This document shows positions 32,802 to 41,035 of a DNA stretch of 64,000 nt, in pieces; within the stretch, counting starts at the first letter, position 1, and the number at the start of each line of letters is the position of its first letter. The notes under the pieces were generated by a model. It saw nothing but the letters and a program-made list of their open reading frames with translations, searched no databases and was not told the DNA's origin. The translations under genes and the position numbers were made by a program. Where the stretch lies: contig JAWLHK010000004.1 in NCBI GenBank assembly GCA_041690355.1, positions 186,001 to 250,000 on the forward strand, read 5' to 3'. This DNA is from JAWLHK01 sp041690355 [NCBI: bacterium]. GTDB lineage: Bacteria; J088; JAWLBW01.

Positions 32802-33526
32802 GCCGCGAAAAGCGTATCGCCCTCGTCACGGGCGGCAACCGTAGCATCGGGCTCGAGGTCTGCCGGCAGCTCGCACGGGCCGGGCTTCGCGTACTTCTGG
32901 GGAGCCGCGACGAGGCGGCGGGCGAGGCGGCGGCCGCGTCGCTGCGCGGCGAGGGTTTTGACGTGACGGTTCTCCCCCTCGACGTCGCCGACGAAGCCAG
33001 CATCGAGAAGGCTATGGCGCGTGTCGCCGAAACGGTCGGCCGGCTCGACGTGCTCGTCAACAATGCAGGCGTCTCCCTCGATCGGCGAGCTGAGCCGAGC
33101 CCCGGCCGTACCGGGTTCGAAGACGTGGGGGTCGACGCCGTACGCGCCACCCTCGAAACCAACCTCTATGGTCCCTATCGTCTCGTCCAGCTCGCGCTCC
33201 CGCTCATGCGCCGAAGCGGATACGGACGCATCGTCAACGTCTCGTCGGGGATGGGGCAGCTCAGCGACATGAACGGCGGCTTTCCGGCTTACCGGATCTC
33301 CAAGGCGGGGCTCAACGTGCTCACCCGCGTCGTGGCCGACGAACAGCTGGGGACGGGCATCAAAATCAACTCAGCCTGCCCCGGCTGGGTGCGCACCGGC
33401 ATGGGCGGACCCTCTGCGCCGAGAACCGTCGAAGAAGGGGCCGACACCATCGTCTGGCTCGCGACCCTCGACGACGACGGCCCGAGCGGCGGCTTTTTCC
33501 GGAACCGCAAACCGATCGCATGGTGA
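32798..33526 (+). CDS. Short-chain dehydrogenase/reductase (carbonyl-reductase-like)
   Basis: A 242-residue classical SDR. The cofactor loop is TGGNRSIGLEVC, followed by LDV, NNAG, VNVSSG (catalytic Ser) and YRISKAG (YxxxK). The form TGGNRSIGLEVCRQLA and the TNLYGPYRLV segment point to the carbonyl-reductase/plant-menthone-reductase branch, probably NADPH-dependent. The substrate is not predictable. It overlaps the CPBP gene by four bases and the TetR gene follows four bases after its stop. Confidence 0.9.
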   Translation: MSREKRIALVTGGNRSIGLEVCRQLARAGLRVLLGSRDEAAGEAAAASLRGEGFDVTVLPLDVADEASIEKAMARVAETVGRLDVLVNNAGVSLDRRAEPSPGRTGFEDVGVDAVRATLETNLYGPYRLVQLALPLMRRSGYGRIVNVSSGMGQLSDMNGGFPAYRISKAGLNVLTRVVADEQLGTGIKINSACPGWVRTGMGGPSAPRTVEEGADTIVWLATLDDDGPSGGFFRNRKPIAW

Positions 33527-33530
33527 CCCG

Positions 33531-34181
33531 GTGACGACACGCAAAGCGACCCGCTCCGGCGCCGAGACCCGCAGGCGCATCCTGAATGCCGCCGAGGAGC
33601 TCTTCGTGCGTTACGGCTACGAGGGTACGCGCATGGATCAGATCGCCGAGGCGGCCGGGGTCGAAAAGGCGAACATCTATTACTACTTCGACGGCAAGGA
33701 AAGCCTCTACCAGGCGCTCATCGGCAGCATCATGGACGCGCTCGTCCACGAGATCCGCGACTTCGTGCTCCAGCCCGCCGATTCGCCGTGGGTGCAGCTC
33801 GATACCTTTCTCGATTTCTTCTTCACGATGGTCGAGCGTTACCAGGGGCTCGTCGGACTCGTGGTCGGCGAGATGCAGCATCCGCCGCGCGACCAGGAGG
33901 GCGAATCGCCGCTGCTCGCGATCATGCTGCAGATCCAGTCCGTGGCCGGCCAGCTGCTCGAAGACGGTATGCGCCAGGGGCACTTCCGCCGCCAGGATCC
34001 GGCGCAGCTGCTGCTGAGCCTCGAGGGGGCGCTCTTCTACTCCTTTCTGCTCCCCGAAGAACGCATGCAGGCGCTGCTGGGCGAGCCGCGGTTCAGCCCC
34101 GAGGGACTCGCGCGGCGGCGGGAGCACCTGCGCGGCCTGCTGCGCATGATGCTCGGCCACGAAGATCAGCCGGCCCGCTGA
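33531..34181 (+). CDS. TetR-family transcriptional regulator
   Basis: A 216-residue regulator: N-terminal helix-turn-helix (TRRRILNAAEELFVRYGYEGTRMDQIAEAAGVEKANIYYYF split over residues 13-53), then an all-helical ligand domain typical of regulators of fatty acid or efflux genes. The start is GTG 33531, four bases after the SDR stop. Position suggests control of its own operon and perhaps of the acyltransferase and acyl-CoA ligase genes downstream, but no operator is evident. Confidence 0.9.
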   Translation: MTTRKATRSGAETRRRILNAAEELFVRYGYEGTRMDQIAEAAGVEKANIYYYFDGKESLYQALIGSIMDALVHEIRDFVLQPADSPWVQLDTFLDFFFTMVERYQGLVGLVVGEMQHPPRDQEGESPLLAIMLQIQSVAGQLLEDGMRQGHFRRQDPAQLLLSLEGALFYSFLLPEERMQALLGEPRFSPEGLARRREHLRGLLRMMLGHEDQPAR

Positions 34182-34214
34182 GGAGACACCCGGTTTGCAG
34201 AGCGCCTTGACGCT

Positions 34215-34244
34215 TTGCGTCGACATCCCGGACTGCGTTATTCT
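34215..34244 (+). promoter_or_regulatory. Weak candidate promoter of the PlsC-type gene
   Basis: TTGCGT (34215-34220) is followed after 18 bases by TATTCT (34239-34244), which would place transcription near 34251, close to the GAGGAG ribosome binding site at 34255-34260. The -35 match is poor. Confidence 0.35.
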
Positions 34245-34265
34245 GTGGGCAAGCGAGGAGAACGC

Positions 34266-35108
34266 ATGCTGATCCAGCCGACGCACGAGTTTTCCTGGGA
34301 TCGGGTTTTCCGCCCCGGGGTCATGGCGCGCCTGCTCACCTTTCTGGGGCTGCGCAAGGAAGCGATCATCCGCTTTCTGAATTATCCCCAGTTCGCCGTC
34401 GTTATCCTGCTGCTCGTCCCCTACCTGATTCTTGCGCCGGTGGTCACCCTGACCCTGGGGCGGCGCGCCGACTGGGCGGTGCAGAAAGTCTTCGGGTGGA
34501 TGTGGCTGGCCGTCTTCGGCATCTACCGCCGCGTGTGGATTCACCCGGAGATCAGGCGGGACGCACAGTACGTCTACATGGCCGAGCACTTCTCGCTTCA
34601 CGACGTTCCGCTCTACGGTTCGACCTGGCCCACCGTGACCGCGGCGCTGAGCGCGAAAGAATACGCCAACGTGCCGATGTACGGCTGGGTCATCCGCGCC
34701 GCCGGCACCCAGTTCATCGAGCGCCGCGACACCCGCGAGGCGATCGCCGACCTTCACGCCCTGCGCGACAGGATGGGGCCCGACGGCCTGTCGGTGCTTG
34801 TCGTGCCCACCGGAACGCGCGCCGAGAACGCCCAGCTGCTCCCCTTCAAGAAAGGGGTCTTCTTTTTTTCCACCGAGCTGAAGAAGCCCATCGTTCCTCT
34901 CTGTCTCGTGGGGCTCGAACATCTGCGCGTGGGCAAGAATTACTGCCGCCCGGGACGCGTCGACGTCGTCTACGGGCAGCCCATCCGCCCCGAAGACCAC
35001 CCCGAAGCCTTCGCTTCACCCGAGGCCCTGCGCGATCTCGTACGCGCCCGCATGCTCGACGAGGGCCGCGAGCTGCGCCGGCAGCGTCAGCTGCTGCTCC
35101 GCAATTGA
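34266..35108 (+). CDS. PlsC-type lysophospholipid acyltransferase
   Basis: A 280-residue membrane-associated acyltransferase with a hydrophobic helix at about 40-62 and a PlsC domain. The catalytic HX4D motif is AEHFSLHD, and block III reads VVPTGTRAEN, with Thr in place of the usual Glu of PEGTR, an unusual substitution in the substrate-binding motif. It would acylate lysophosphatidic acid or a related lipid. ATG 34266 is chosen for GAGGAG at 34255-34260; an in-frame start at 34215 lacks support. The acyl-CoA ligase follows and could supply acyl groups. Confidence 0.82.
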   Translation: MLIQPTHEFSWDRVFRPGVMARLLTFLGLRKEAIIRFLNYPQFAVVILLLVPYLILAPVVTLTLGRRADWAVQKVFGWMWLAVFGIYRRVWIHPEIRRDAQYVYMAEHFSLHDVPLYGSTWPTVTAALSAKEYANVPMYGWVIRAAGTQFIERRDTREAIADLHALRDRMGPDGLSVLVVPTGTRAENAQLLPFKKGVFFFSTELKKPIVPLCLVGLEHLRVGKNYCRPGRVDVVYGQPIRPEDHPEAFASPEALRDLVRARMLDEGRELRRQRQLLLRN

Positions 35109-35111
35109 GCG

Positions 35112-35131
35112 GGCCCCGGCTCACCGGGGCC
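35112..35131 (+). other. GC-rich hairpin after the acyltransferase gene
   Basis: GGCCCCGG and CCGGGGCC pair perfectly around CTCA, three bases after the stop. No T-run follows, so it may be a barrier to RNA decay or a weak terminator rather than a standard Rho-independent one. Confidence 0.5.
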
Positions 35132-35168
35132 GGACGCCTCACCTTACCTACCGCGTGGTAGAATACGC

Positions 35169-35198
35169 TTGACTTCGCGGGGCATACGGGATGATAAT
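35169..35198 (+). promoter_or_regulatory. Promoter of the acyl-CoA ligase gene
   Basis: TTGACT (35169-35174) and GATAAT (35193-35198) are spaced 18 bases apart, each matching five of six consensus bases. Transcription would start near 35205, leaving a leader of about 68 bases before ATG 35273. Confidence 0.7.
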
Positions 35199-35272
35199 GC
35201 TCCCACTGAACGGGCGCTTTTCCAGGCGCCACTGCCTCCTTGTCTCCGCATAACGCTACCCAGGTGAATGCC

Positions 35273-37246
35273 ATGATCGGTGCCGCACAACCGCTTCGCA
35301 ACCCGGCCCGCCACGTTGCCGACCAGTCTCGCAACCTGCCGGATCTGTTCCTCAACCGCGTCCGTGCCACCCCGCAGCGCGTGGCCTACAAGCACAAGGA
35401 GCGCGGCCGCTGGATCGACACGACCTGGCACGGCTTTCACGACCAGTCGTCGCGCGTCGCCTCCTGGCTGATCACCAGGGGCATTCAAGCCGGTGACAAA
35501 GTCTGCGTGGTCGGAAGCACCCGCCCCGAATGGGTGCTCTGCGACATGGGCGGGCAGCTTGCGGGCGCAGTGACCATCGGCGCCTATCCGACTTCGTCAC
35601 CCGACCAGCTCGCTTACATCGTCGAGCATTCCGAGTCGAAAATCGTCTTCGTCGAGGGCAAGGAAGAAATCGCCAAGATTCTGGAGATCAAGGATCGCAT
35701 CCCCGGCGTGCAATGCGTCGTCGTCTGGCGCCGAGACGCGCTGGGCCCCGAGCTCGCCGGCAATGCGCTCTTCGCCGTATTCGAAGACGTGCTCGACACT
35801 TCGGCCGACCCCAAGGCCATCGCCGAACGGGTCGATGCCGTCAAGCCCGATGACACGGCCATCATCGTCTACACGAGCGGCACGACGGGGCCGCCGAAGG
35901 GGGCCATGATCTCGCAGGGAAACATCATCTCGTATATCCGGGGCACCCAGGGCCTGGTTCCCTTCGACGCCGACGACATCAGCCTGAACTTTCTGCCCAT
36001 GGCGCACGTGGCCGAGCGCATCGCCGGCTTCTACGCCCGCATCTCGGCCGGCATCACGGCCGCCTATGCGTCGAGCGTGCCCGCCGTGCTCGAAGAGGTG
36101 AAGGAGGTGCGCCCGACGGTCTTCGGGAGCGTGCCCCGTATTTTCGAAAAGGCGTACGCCAAGATGAAGGGCGAGGTAGCCAAGGCGCCCGCGGGCAAGC
36201 AGAAGGTGTTCGCGAAAGCCGAGGCGGTGGGCCGCGAGGTCGTCCGCCACTGGCAGCGCGGCGAAAAGGTTCCGCTCGGCCTCGCCATCCAGTACAAGCT
36301 CTTCGACAAGCTGGTCTTCTCCAAGATCCGCGAGGTCTTCGGCGGCCGCGTACGCAACTTTCTTACCGGTGCGGCGCCGATCTCCTACGAGATTCTCGAA
36401 TTCTTCTGGGCCGCCGGCTTCCCCATCTACGAAGTGTACGGCATGACCGAAGCCACCGTGATCACGCACGGCAACCGGCCCGGCGACGTGCGCCTCGGAA
36501 CAGTCGGGAAGGCGATCGCCCCGATGGTCGAAGAGAAGCTGGCCGACGACGGCGAAATCCTCATCCGCGGCGCGACGGTTTTCAAGGGTTACTACAAGAA
36601 CCCCGAAGCGACCGCCGAGGCCATCGACAAGGACGGCTGGCTGCACACCGGCGACATCGGCCGGCGCGAACCCGACGGCTCGCTGCGCATCGTCGACCGC
36701 AAGAAGCACATCATCATCACGGCGGGCGGCAAGAACATTACGCCGGCCAACATCGAGCAGGACATCAAAGGACAGGATGCGCTCATCAGCAACGTGCACG
36801 CGCACGGCGATCGGCGCGCCTACCTGACTGCGCTCGTGACCATTCACCCCATGGAGGCCATCGAGTGGGCGCGCGCCAATAACCTGCTCACCGACAACGC
36901 GCTGGCCGATCGGCTCGTCAAGGCGCTGATGGAGAACCCGCTGGCCCGCCCCGAAGGGCTCGACGGGGTCATGCAGACGGTCACCGAACGGCCCGAGATC
37001 CGCTCGCGCATCGCGGCGGCCGTGCAACGTGCGAACCGCTCGCTGTCGCGGGTCGAAACGATCAAGAAGGTCTACGTGCTCGAGCGTGACTTCAGCCTCG
37101 AAGAAGATGAAATCACGCCGACGATGAAGATCAAGCGCAAGAACGTCGAGAAGAAGTTCACCGCGCTTTTCGATCGTCTCTACGAGGACAAGGCGTTCGG
37201 GATCGTCATCGAGGACGAGAACAAAGGGGCGGCGGTCTCGATCTGA
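35273..37246 (+). CDS. Long-chain fatty acid-CoA ligase (AMP-forming)
   Basis: A 657-residue member of the FAA1-like branch of acyl-CoA synthetases, which activate fatty acids through an acyl-adenylate. The motifs are in order: IVYTSGTTGPPKGAM, FLPMAHVAERIAG, YGMTEATVITHGN, GWLHTGDIGRREPDGSLRI and DRKKHIIITAGGKNITPANI. The C-terminal lobe is complete. ATG 35273 is preferred since AGGTGA at 35262-35267 is well placed; in-frame TTG 35240 and GTG 35264 are alternatives. It may supply the acyltransferase upstream or feed beta-oxidation. Confidence 0.92.
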   Translation: MIGAAQPLRNPARHVADQSRNLPDLFLNRVRATPQRVAYKHKERGRWIDTTWHGFHDQSSRVASWLITRGIQAGDKVCVVGSTRPEWVLCDMGGQLAGAVTIGAYPTSSPDQLAYIVEHSESKIVFVEGKEEIAKILEIKDRIPGVQCVVVWRRDALGPELAGNALFAVFEDVLDTSADPKAIAERVDAVKPDDTAIIVYTSGTTGPPKGAMISQGNIISYIRGTQGLVPFDADDISLNFLPMAHVAERIAGFYARISAGITAAYASSVPAVLEEVKEVRPTVFGSVPRIFEKAYAKMKGEVAKAPAGKQKVFAKAEAVGREVVRHWQRGEKVPLGLAIQYKLFDKLVFSKIREVFGGRVRNFLTGAAPISYEILEFFWAAGFPIYEVYGMTEATVITHGNRPGDVRLGTVGKAIAPMVEEKLADDGEILIRGATVFKGYYKNPEATAEAIDKDGWLHTGDIGRREPDGSLRIVDRKKHIIITAGGKNITPANIEQDIKGQDALISNVHAHGDRRAYLTALVTIHPMEAIEWARANNLLTDNALADRLVKALMENPLARPEGLDGVMQTVTERPEIRSRIAAAVQRANRSLSRVETIKKVYVLERDFSLEEDEITPTMKIKRKNVEKKFTALFDRLYEDKAFGIVIEDENKGAAVSI

Positions 37247-37248
37247 AC

Positions 37249-37269
37249 TGATTCCTGATTCTTGATTCT
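37249..37269 (+). repeat. Three copies of a 7-base tandem repeat
   Basis: TGATTCC, TGATTCT and TGATTCT follow each other directly, starting three bases after the acyl-CoA ligase stop, and end in a partial TGA. This unit differs from the 7-base unit at 37314-37348 but has the same period. Confidence 0.8.
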
Positions 37270-37299
37270 TGAGAAGAACGAACCCGGGATCCGGGCGCT

Positions 37300-37316
37300 G
37301 ACGGGACGAACCCGTC
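37300..37316 (+). other. Hairpin between the two heptamer arrays
   Basis: GACGGG (37300-37305) pairs with CCCGTC (37311-37316) around ACGAA. No T-run follows. It lies between the two heptamer arrays and its right arm runs into the second array. Confidence 0.5.
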
Positions 37317-37348
37317 AATCGTCAATCGTCAATCGTAAATCGTCAATT
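37314..37348 (+). repeat. Five-unit heptameric tandem repeat (GTCAATC)
   Basis: The units are GTCAATC three times, then GTAAATC and GTCAATT, giving 35 bases of period 7. The array ends at the stop codon of the convergent SPW-VKOR gene. It is far richer in A+T than its surroundings, so it stands out compositionally. Confidence 0.85.
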
Positions 37349-38841
37349 CATTGATGACTGGGGCCCCACTCGCGCCGGGCGTGGCGGCGGCGCGCCTTTT
37401 CGCGCACGCTCCACACCACGGCGCTGTCGTAGGTGCCGTAGTGATCGCGCAGCCGGCCCAGCGGGAGACTGAGCAGGAGCAGGAGCAGCCCGCAGATCGC
37501 ACTGTTCCACTGCGATCCTGCCGTCGCCCCCGGAAGAAACCAGGGGGCGGCCATCAGCCATAGCCCGAGGGGGATGTTGAGAAAGCGCGCTGGGCGGCCC
37601 ACCTCGGCCAGCGCGATCACGGAGATCACGACGACCAGCGCGCCCGCGATGTGATCGCTGTCGGCGGCGAGACGCTCGATGCCGATGCCGAAGGCCGCGG
37701 GGGCGAACAGCAGCCAGACGCCGATCGCCGTGCTCAGCCACAGCGACCAGGTGCCCGTGAAACCCCAGAGCATGCCGCGGGGCCGCCACGTATCGGGCCT
37801 GCGTACCGGCCACGTCGGGGTGTCCTCGGGCAGGTGCCCGCCCAGCCAGAAGATGCGCCAGACCGAGTGCCCCTCACGCTTCTTGCGGCGCACGAACTGG
37901 ACCATCGCCGTGATTTCGTCGAGCGACAGCGGAATCATGAGCAGCATGGCCGCGGCCGTGAAGAGGCAGAGCGTGCACCAGGCGCCGACCGCCACCGGCT
38001 GCATGATGACCAGCGCGATGCTGACGATTCCGAGCGGCACGACCACGACGCCGAAGCCGGCCACCATCCACGGCATGGTGCGCCATCGCCGCGTGTCGCC
38101 CATCAGTCCCATCAGCGCTTCGAGCATGTACGTCATGGAGCCGAGCCCCGCGTCGGACACCGGCCAGGCCGCCGACACCCGCGAGGTCAGCACCTTCTCG
38201 GTGCCGTTGCCGAAAAACGGGTCCCAGGCCGAAGAAATGTAGCCGAGCTGGAAAGCGGCCATGTAGCGCGCTGCGAGAAAGCTCAGAAACGCGAGCACGA
38301 TGACGGGCGCGCGCTGCGACCAGGCCGAGGGATTGTAGGACCACCCGGGTGGTATCTCCGGGCCCGACATCCGCATGCTCATCGGGATGATCAACCCGAA
38401 GGCGATGAGCAGGACGCCGACCAGCGTATCGTTCGCATAAGCGACCGGATCAGGCGCCCAGAACAGCAGCGGCGCAAAGAGAAGCCATATCCCCACGCCC
38501 GCAATGAGCCAGGAGACGAGTCCCCGGTTCGGCCGCACGGCGACGAGGGCCATCCCGAACGCCACGATGCCGCTGATGACGTCGCTCCAGCGCATCGCGA
38601 CGCTCGTATAGTCGAGCGTGAACGGGCTGGCGATCAGCCACAGGGCGAGCGCCGCGACAGGGGCCTGCACCCATCGGTAGGGATTGTAGTGCTCCCGCGC
38701 CATCATGACCATGGGCGCTTTCTGGGAACCGTCGCCCTGCATGGCGCCGTTCTCACCTTTCGCGGGGGTATCCGGTTTCGAGGGGTGCCCCTGGTTCCCG
38801 CTCCGATTCTCGCCGCTCTGATGCTCTGAAGACTTTTCCAC
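37348..38841 (-). CDS. SPW repeat / VKOR-like / SPW repeat membrane protein
   Basis: A 497-residue polytopic membrane protein. N- and C-terminal halves each hold SPW-type units (for example WLIASPFTLDY and the matching WLLFAPAAFGIG, WLMAAPWFLPG), with a vitamin-K-epoxide-reductase-like domain between them. The VKOR redox pair is present as AWCTLCLFTA, but the upstream loop VLTSRVSAAWPVSDAGLG has no cysteines, so it lacks the usual shuttle pair. It could accept electrons from a partner or have lost the disulfide-forming role. The start is GTG 38841, after an AGGAG (plus 38852-38856), giving a Ser/Gly/Lys-rich soluble tail of about 45 residues. Confidence 0.78.
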   Translation of the reverse strand: MEKSSEHQSGENRSGNQGHPSKPDTPAKGENGAMQGDGSQKAPMVMMAREHYNPYRWVQAPVAALALWLIASPFTLDYTSVAMRWSDVISGIVAFGMALVAVRPNRGLVSWLIAGVGIWLLFAPLLFWAPDPVAYANDTLVGVLLIAFGLIIPMSMRMSGPEIPPGWSYNPSAWSQRAPVIVLAFLSFLAARYMAAFQLGYISSAWDPFFGNGTEKVLTSRVSAAWPVSDAGLGSMTYMLEALMGLMGDTRRWRTMPWMVAGFGVVVVPLGIVSIALVIMQPVAVGAWCTLCLFTAAAMLLMIPLSLDEITAMVQFVRRKKREGHSVWRIFWLGGHLPEDTPTWPVRRPDTWRPRGMLWGFTGTWSLWLSTAIGVWLLFAPAAFGIGIERLAADSDHIAGALVVVISVIALAEVGRPARFLNIPLGLWLMAAPWFLPGATAGSQWNSAICGLLLLLLSLPLGRLRDHYGTYDSAVVWSVREKARRRHARREWGPSHQ

Positions 38842-38972
38842 GCTCGCACCGCTCCTGCATTCAGAGTGCACGCGAGCGAGGCGCCGTTCGACGGCCGGGA
38901 CACGGAGCCAGGGCGGATACCGACACGGCGCGCGAAGGGACGGCGGCCGCAAACGTAGAACGCGACCGAGGG

Positions 38973-39764
38973 CTAATCGACCAGGCCCGGCTGAACCTTC
39001 ATCATGATCCAGTCGTTGTAGCGGTCGCGTTTCTCGCCGGCGCGGATGCGCCGCTCCATCTCGGCGGCCATGCGTTTCGAGAAGTCCGCCATGATGTGCT
39101 CTTCGTCGGTGACCGGTTTGACGTGCGGAATCTGTTTCAGCAGATTCCGGGCTTCGTCTTCCTTGCCGAGCATCCAGAGCATGTCGGCCATGTACAGCTT
39201 CGCGAGCGCGAAACCCGGTGCGCGTCGCACCCCTTCGGCCGTAAGACGCAGGGCTTCCTTATCGTTGCCGATGCTGATCGGAAAACCCGGCAGCTGCATG
39301 TAAATGCGGCCGAGCGTGATGAACGCCGCCGCACTCATATAGTCGGGGTCGATGGCGATGGCCTGTTCGAGCGCCTTCTTTCCCTCGGGGACCATCTGAA
39401 CGGAATTCAGGATGCCGCGCGACAACCCCAGCAGCCCCAGCCCCGTGCCGTACCAGTAATGCCCGTGCGGCTTGTCGGGCTTCTGCTTGCGGATCTGGTC
39501 GGCCGTCTGAATGATGAGCCGGGCCATGGCATGGCGCTTCTTGAGATCCTTCTCCTCTACCGTCCACGCGTAAAGCAGCAGTGAGCAGGCGCGCTCGTGC
39601 ACGAGCAGGTCGCCCGGGCGCTCTTTGGCCAGCTTCACATACCGGTAACCGAGCTGTTCGGCGCGGCCCGGCCGAAGCACCTCCTGCCAGGGGAACGGGA
39701 TGGGATCGGTCGGTGCGGCGTTGATCGAGAGAAAGGCGACGAGGACCACGGCTGAAAGATTCAT
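38973..39764 (-). CDS. Exported TPR protein resembling TatT of TRAP transporters
   Basis: A 263-residue protein with a short signal peptide (MNLSAVVLVAFLSINA) and helical repeats: HGHYWYGTGLGLLGLSRGIL, ALEQAIAIDPDYMSAAAF, RIYMQLPGFPISIGNDKEAL. The spacing of these motifs resembles TatT-type periplasmic TPR proteins associated with TRAP transporters, though no TRAP gene is nearby. A good promoter lies just upstream. The ligand is unknown. Confidence 0.65.
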   Translation of the reverse strand: MNLSAVVLVAFLSINAAPTDPIPFPWQEVLRPGRAEQLGYRYVKLAKERPGDLLVHERACSLLLYAWTVEEKDLKKRHAMARLIIQTADQIRKQKPDKPHGHYWYGTGLGLLGLSRGILNSVQMVPEGKKALEQAIAIDPDYMSAAAFITLGRIYMQLPGFPISIGNDKEALRLTAEGVRRAPGFALAKLYMADMLWMLGKEDEARNLLKQIPHVKPVTDEEHIMADFSKRMAAEMERRIRAGEKRDRYNDWIMMKVQPGLVD

Positions 39765-39811
39765 GCACGCTCCGTGAGCGCCGCCTCGGAGAGGGCGCGC
39801 GCCCGGTGGTC

Positions 39812-39840
39812 ACTCTATCGCTCGAGGGAGCGCCGGTCAA
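39812..39840 (-). promoter_or_regulatory. Promoter of the TatT-like gene
   Basis: On the minus strand TTGACC (plus 39835-39840) and TAGAGT (plus 39812-39817) are spaced 17 bases apart. It sits immediately after the exonuclease III stop, so the TatT-like gene need not depend on read-through. The leader would be about 40 bases. Confidence 0.7.
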
Positions 39841-39844
39841 GCCG

Positions 39845-40618
39845 TCAGGCCGGCGCGAACTCGGCCAGCACGGGGGCGTGATCCGAAGGCTGTTTCCCTT
39901 TGCGCTCGTCGCGGTCGATGCGCGCGTCGGTGCAGCGCGCGGCAAGCGCCTGCGTCACGAAGATGTGGTCGATGCGCAAGCCCATGTTCTTGGGGAATGC
40001 GAGCTGGCGGTAATCCCACCAGCTGAACGCGGGTTCCGCGTGGTGCAGGCGGTAGGCATCGACGAACCCGAAGGCGCGCACCGACTCCAGCGCTACCCGT
40101 ACCTCGTCACTGAACAGGACCGTATTGCGCCACAGGGCCGGATCGTGAACGTCCCGGTCTTCGGGGGCGACATTGAAGTCGCCGCAGAGCGCCAGCGGAA
40201 GCTCGGCCTTGCAGCTCGCATCCAGATAACGCCGCAGGCGGCCCATCCAGGCAAGCTTGAAGCGGTATTTCTCCGAGCCGATTTCGCCGCCGTTCGGGAA
40301 GTAGGCCGAAATGATGCGCACGCCGTTCACCGTGCCGGCGATGAGCCGGGCCTGCTCGATGTCCTCGCCGCCGTCGCCCATGCCGCAACGGACGTCTTCT
40401 GCGGGGGTCTTCGACAGAATGGCCACGCCGTTGTAGGTGCGCTGGCCGTAGTGAGCGACATGATAGCCCAGGTCGCCCATGCGTTCGTGGGGAAAAGCGG
40501 CGTCCTCGACCTTCGTCTCCTGCAGGCAGACGACGTCGGGCTGCCGGCTCTCGAGCCAGGCGCAGACCCGGTCGAGCCGCGCGCGAATGGAGTTCACGTT
40601 CCACGTAGCGATGAGCAT
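39845..40618 (-). CDS. xthA: Exodeoxyribonuclease III
   Basis: A 257-residue AP endonuclease/3'-5' exonuclease that cuts at abasic sites. Family motifs are all present: MLIATWNVNSIRARL, CLQETKVED (metal-binding Glu), ISAYFPNGG, LCGDFNVAPEDRDVHDP, FSWWDYR, LRIDHIF and SDHAPV. Length is normal. The ATG at 40618 is the natural start. It lies seven bases after the small unknown gene on the same strand and may be co-transcribed with it. Confidence 0.95.
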   Translation of the reverse strand: MLIATWNVNSIRARLDRVCAWLESRQPDVVCLQETKVEDAAFPHERMGDLGYHVAHYGQRTYNGVAILSKTPAEDVRCGMGDGGEDIEQARLIAGTVNGVRIISAYFPNGGEIGSEKYRFKLAWMGRLRRYLDASCKAELPLALCGDFNVAPEDRDVHDPALWRNTVLFSDEVRVALESVRAFGFVDAYRLHHAEPAFSWWDYRQLAFPKNMGLRIDHIFVTQALAARCTDARIDRDERKGKQPSDHAPVLAEFAPA

Positions 40619-40625
40619 GCTCTCC

Positions 40626-40979
40626 TCAGGCCGAAGGCGGTTGCGGTTTGAACTGCAGATCGTCGAGGTGATGATCGGCGCAGGCGAAGTCGTTGCGGCA
40701 CCGGTCGATCTGCGCAGAGGTCGGGCGCGAGAACATCTCGGCGAACTCTTCGCCCGTGACGAGCTGCCGCGCTTCTCCGGCAGAAGACTCGTTCGTGCAG
40801 TGGAACGTCATGAGGACGCCGCGCCGCCTGCACCAGACGTGCACGCGTTCGATCACCGGCGTTCCCCGGCCGGCCGCCCATGCCGCGACGGCGCGGTCGA
40901 GATCGAGCGGCTCTTCGAGCTCGAAGGTGTCGACGAGCCGATCCTCGTCGGGATCATGTTTCCACACGGCGATTCGCAT
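40626..40979 (-). CDS. Unrecognised 117-residue protein upstream of xthA
   Basis: I do not recognise this protein. It starts MRIAVWKHDPDEDRLVDTFE and contains four cysteines (VWC, FHC, and a CRNDFAC pair near the C-terminus) and two adjacent His (ADHH), which might bind a metal. There is no signal peptide or transmembrane helix. It is seven bases upstream of xthA on the same strand, so expression is probably linked, but a role in DNA repair is only a guess. Confidence 0.55.
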   Translation of the reverse strand: MRIAVWKHDPDEDRLVDTFELEEPLDLDRAVAAWAAGRGTPVIERVHVWCRRRGVLMTFHCTNESSAGEARQLVTGEEFAEMFSRPTSAQIDRCRNDFACADHHLDDLQFKPQPPSA

Positions 40980-41035
40980 GACCGACGGATACGGTAACGA
41001 AGTGGAAGGAGGAAAACAACCGCGCAGCCGTCGTC

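Noticed and set aside
34207-34244. TTGACG and TATTCT upstream of the PlsC-type gene read as a promoter
   Set aside because: The spacer between TTGACG and the -10 is about 25 bases, too long for sigma70. A weaker -35 (TTGCGT) was listed instead.
35597-37318. A minus-strand open frame opposite the acyl-CoA ligase
   Set aside because: Shadow frame without motifs; the plus-strand ligase is unambiguous.
37314-37348. Heptamer array as a CRISPR remnant
   Set aside because: Units are 7 bases with no spacers; this is a simple tandem repeat.
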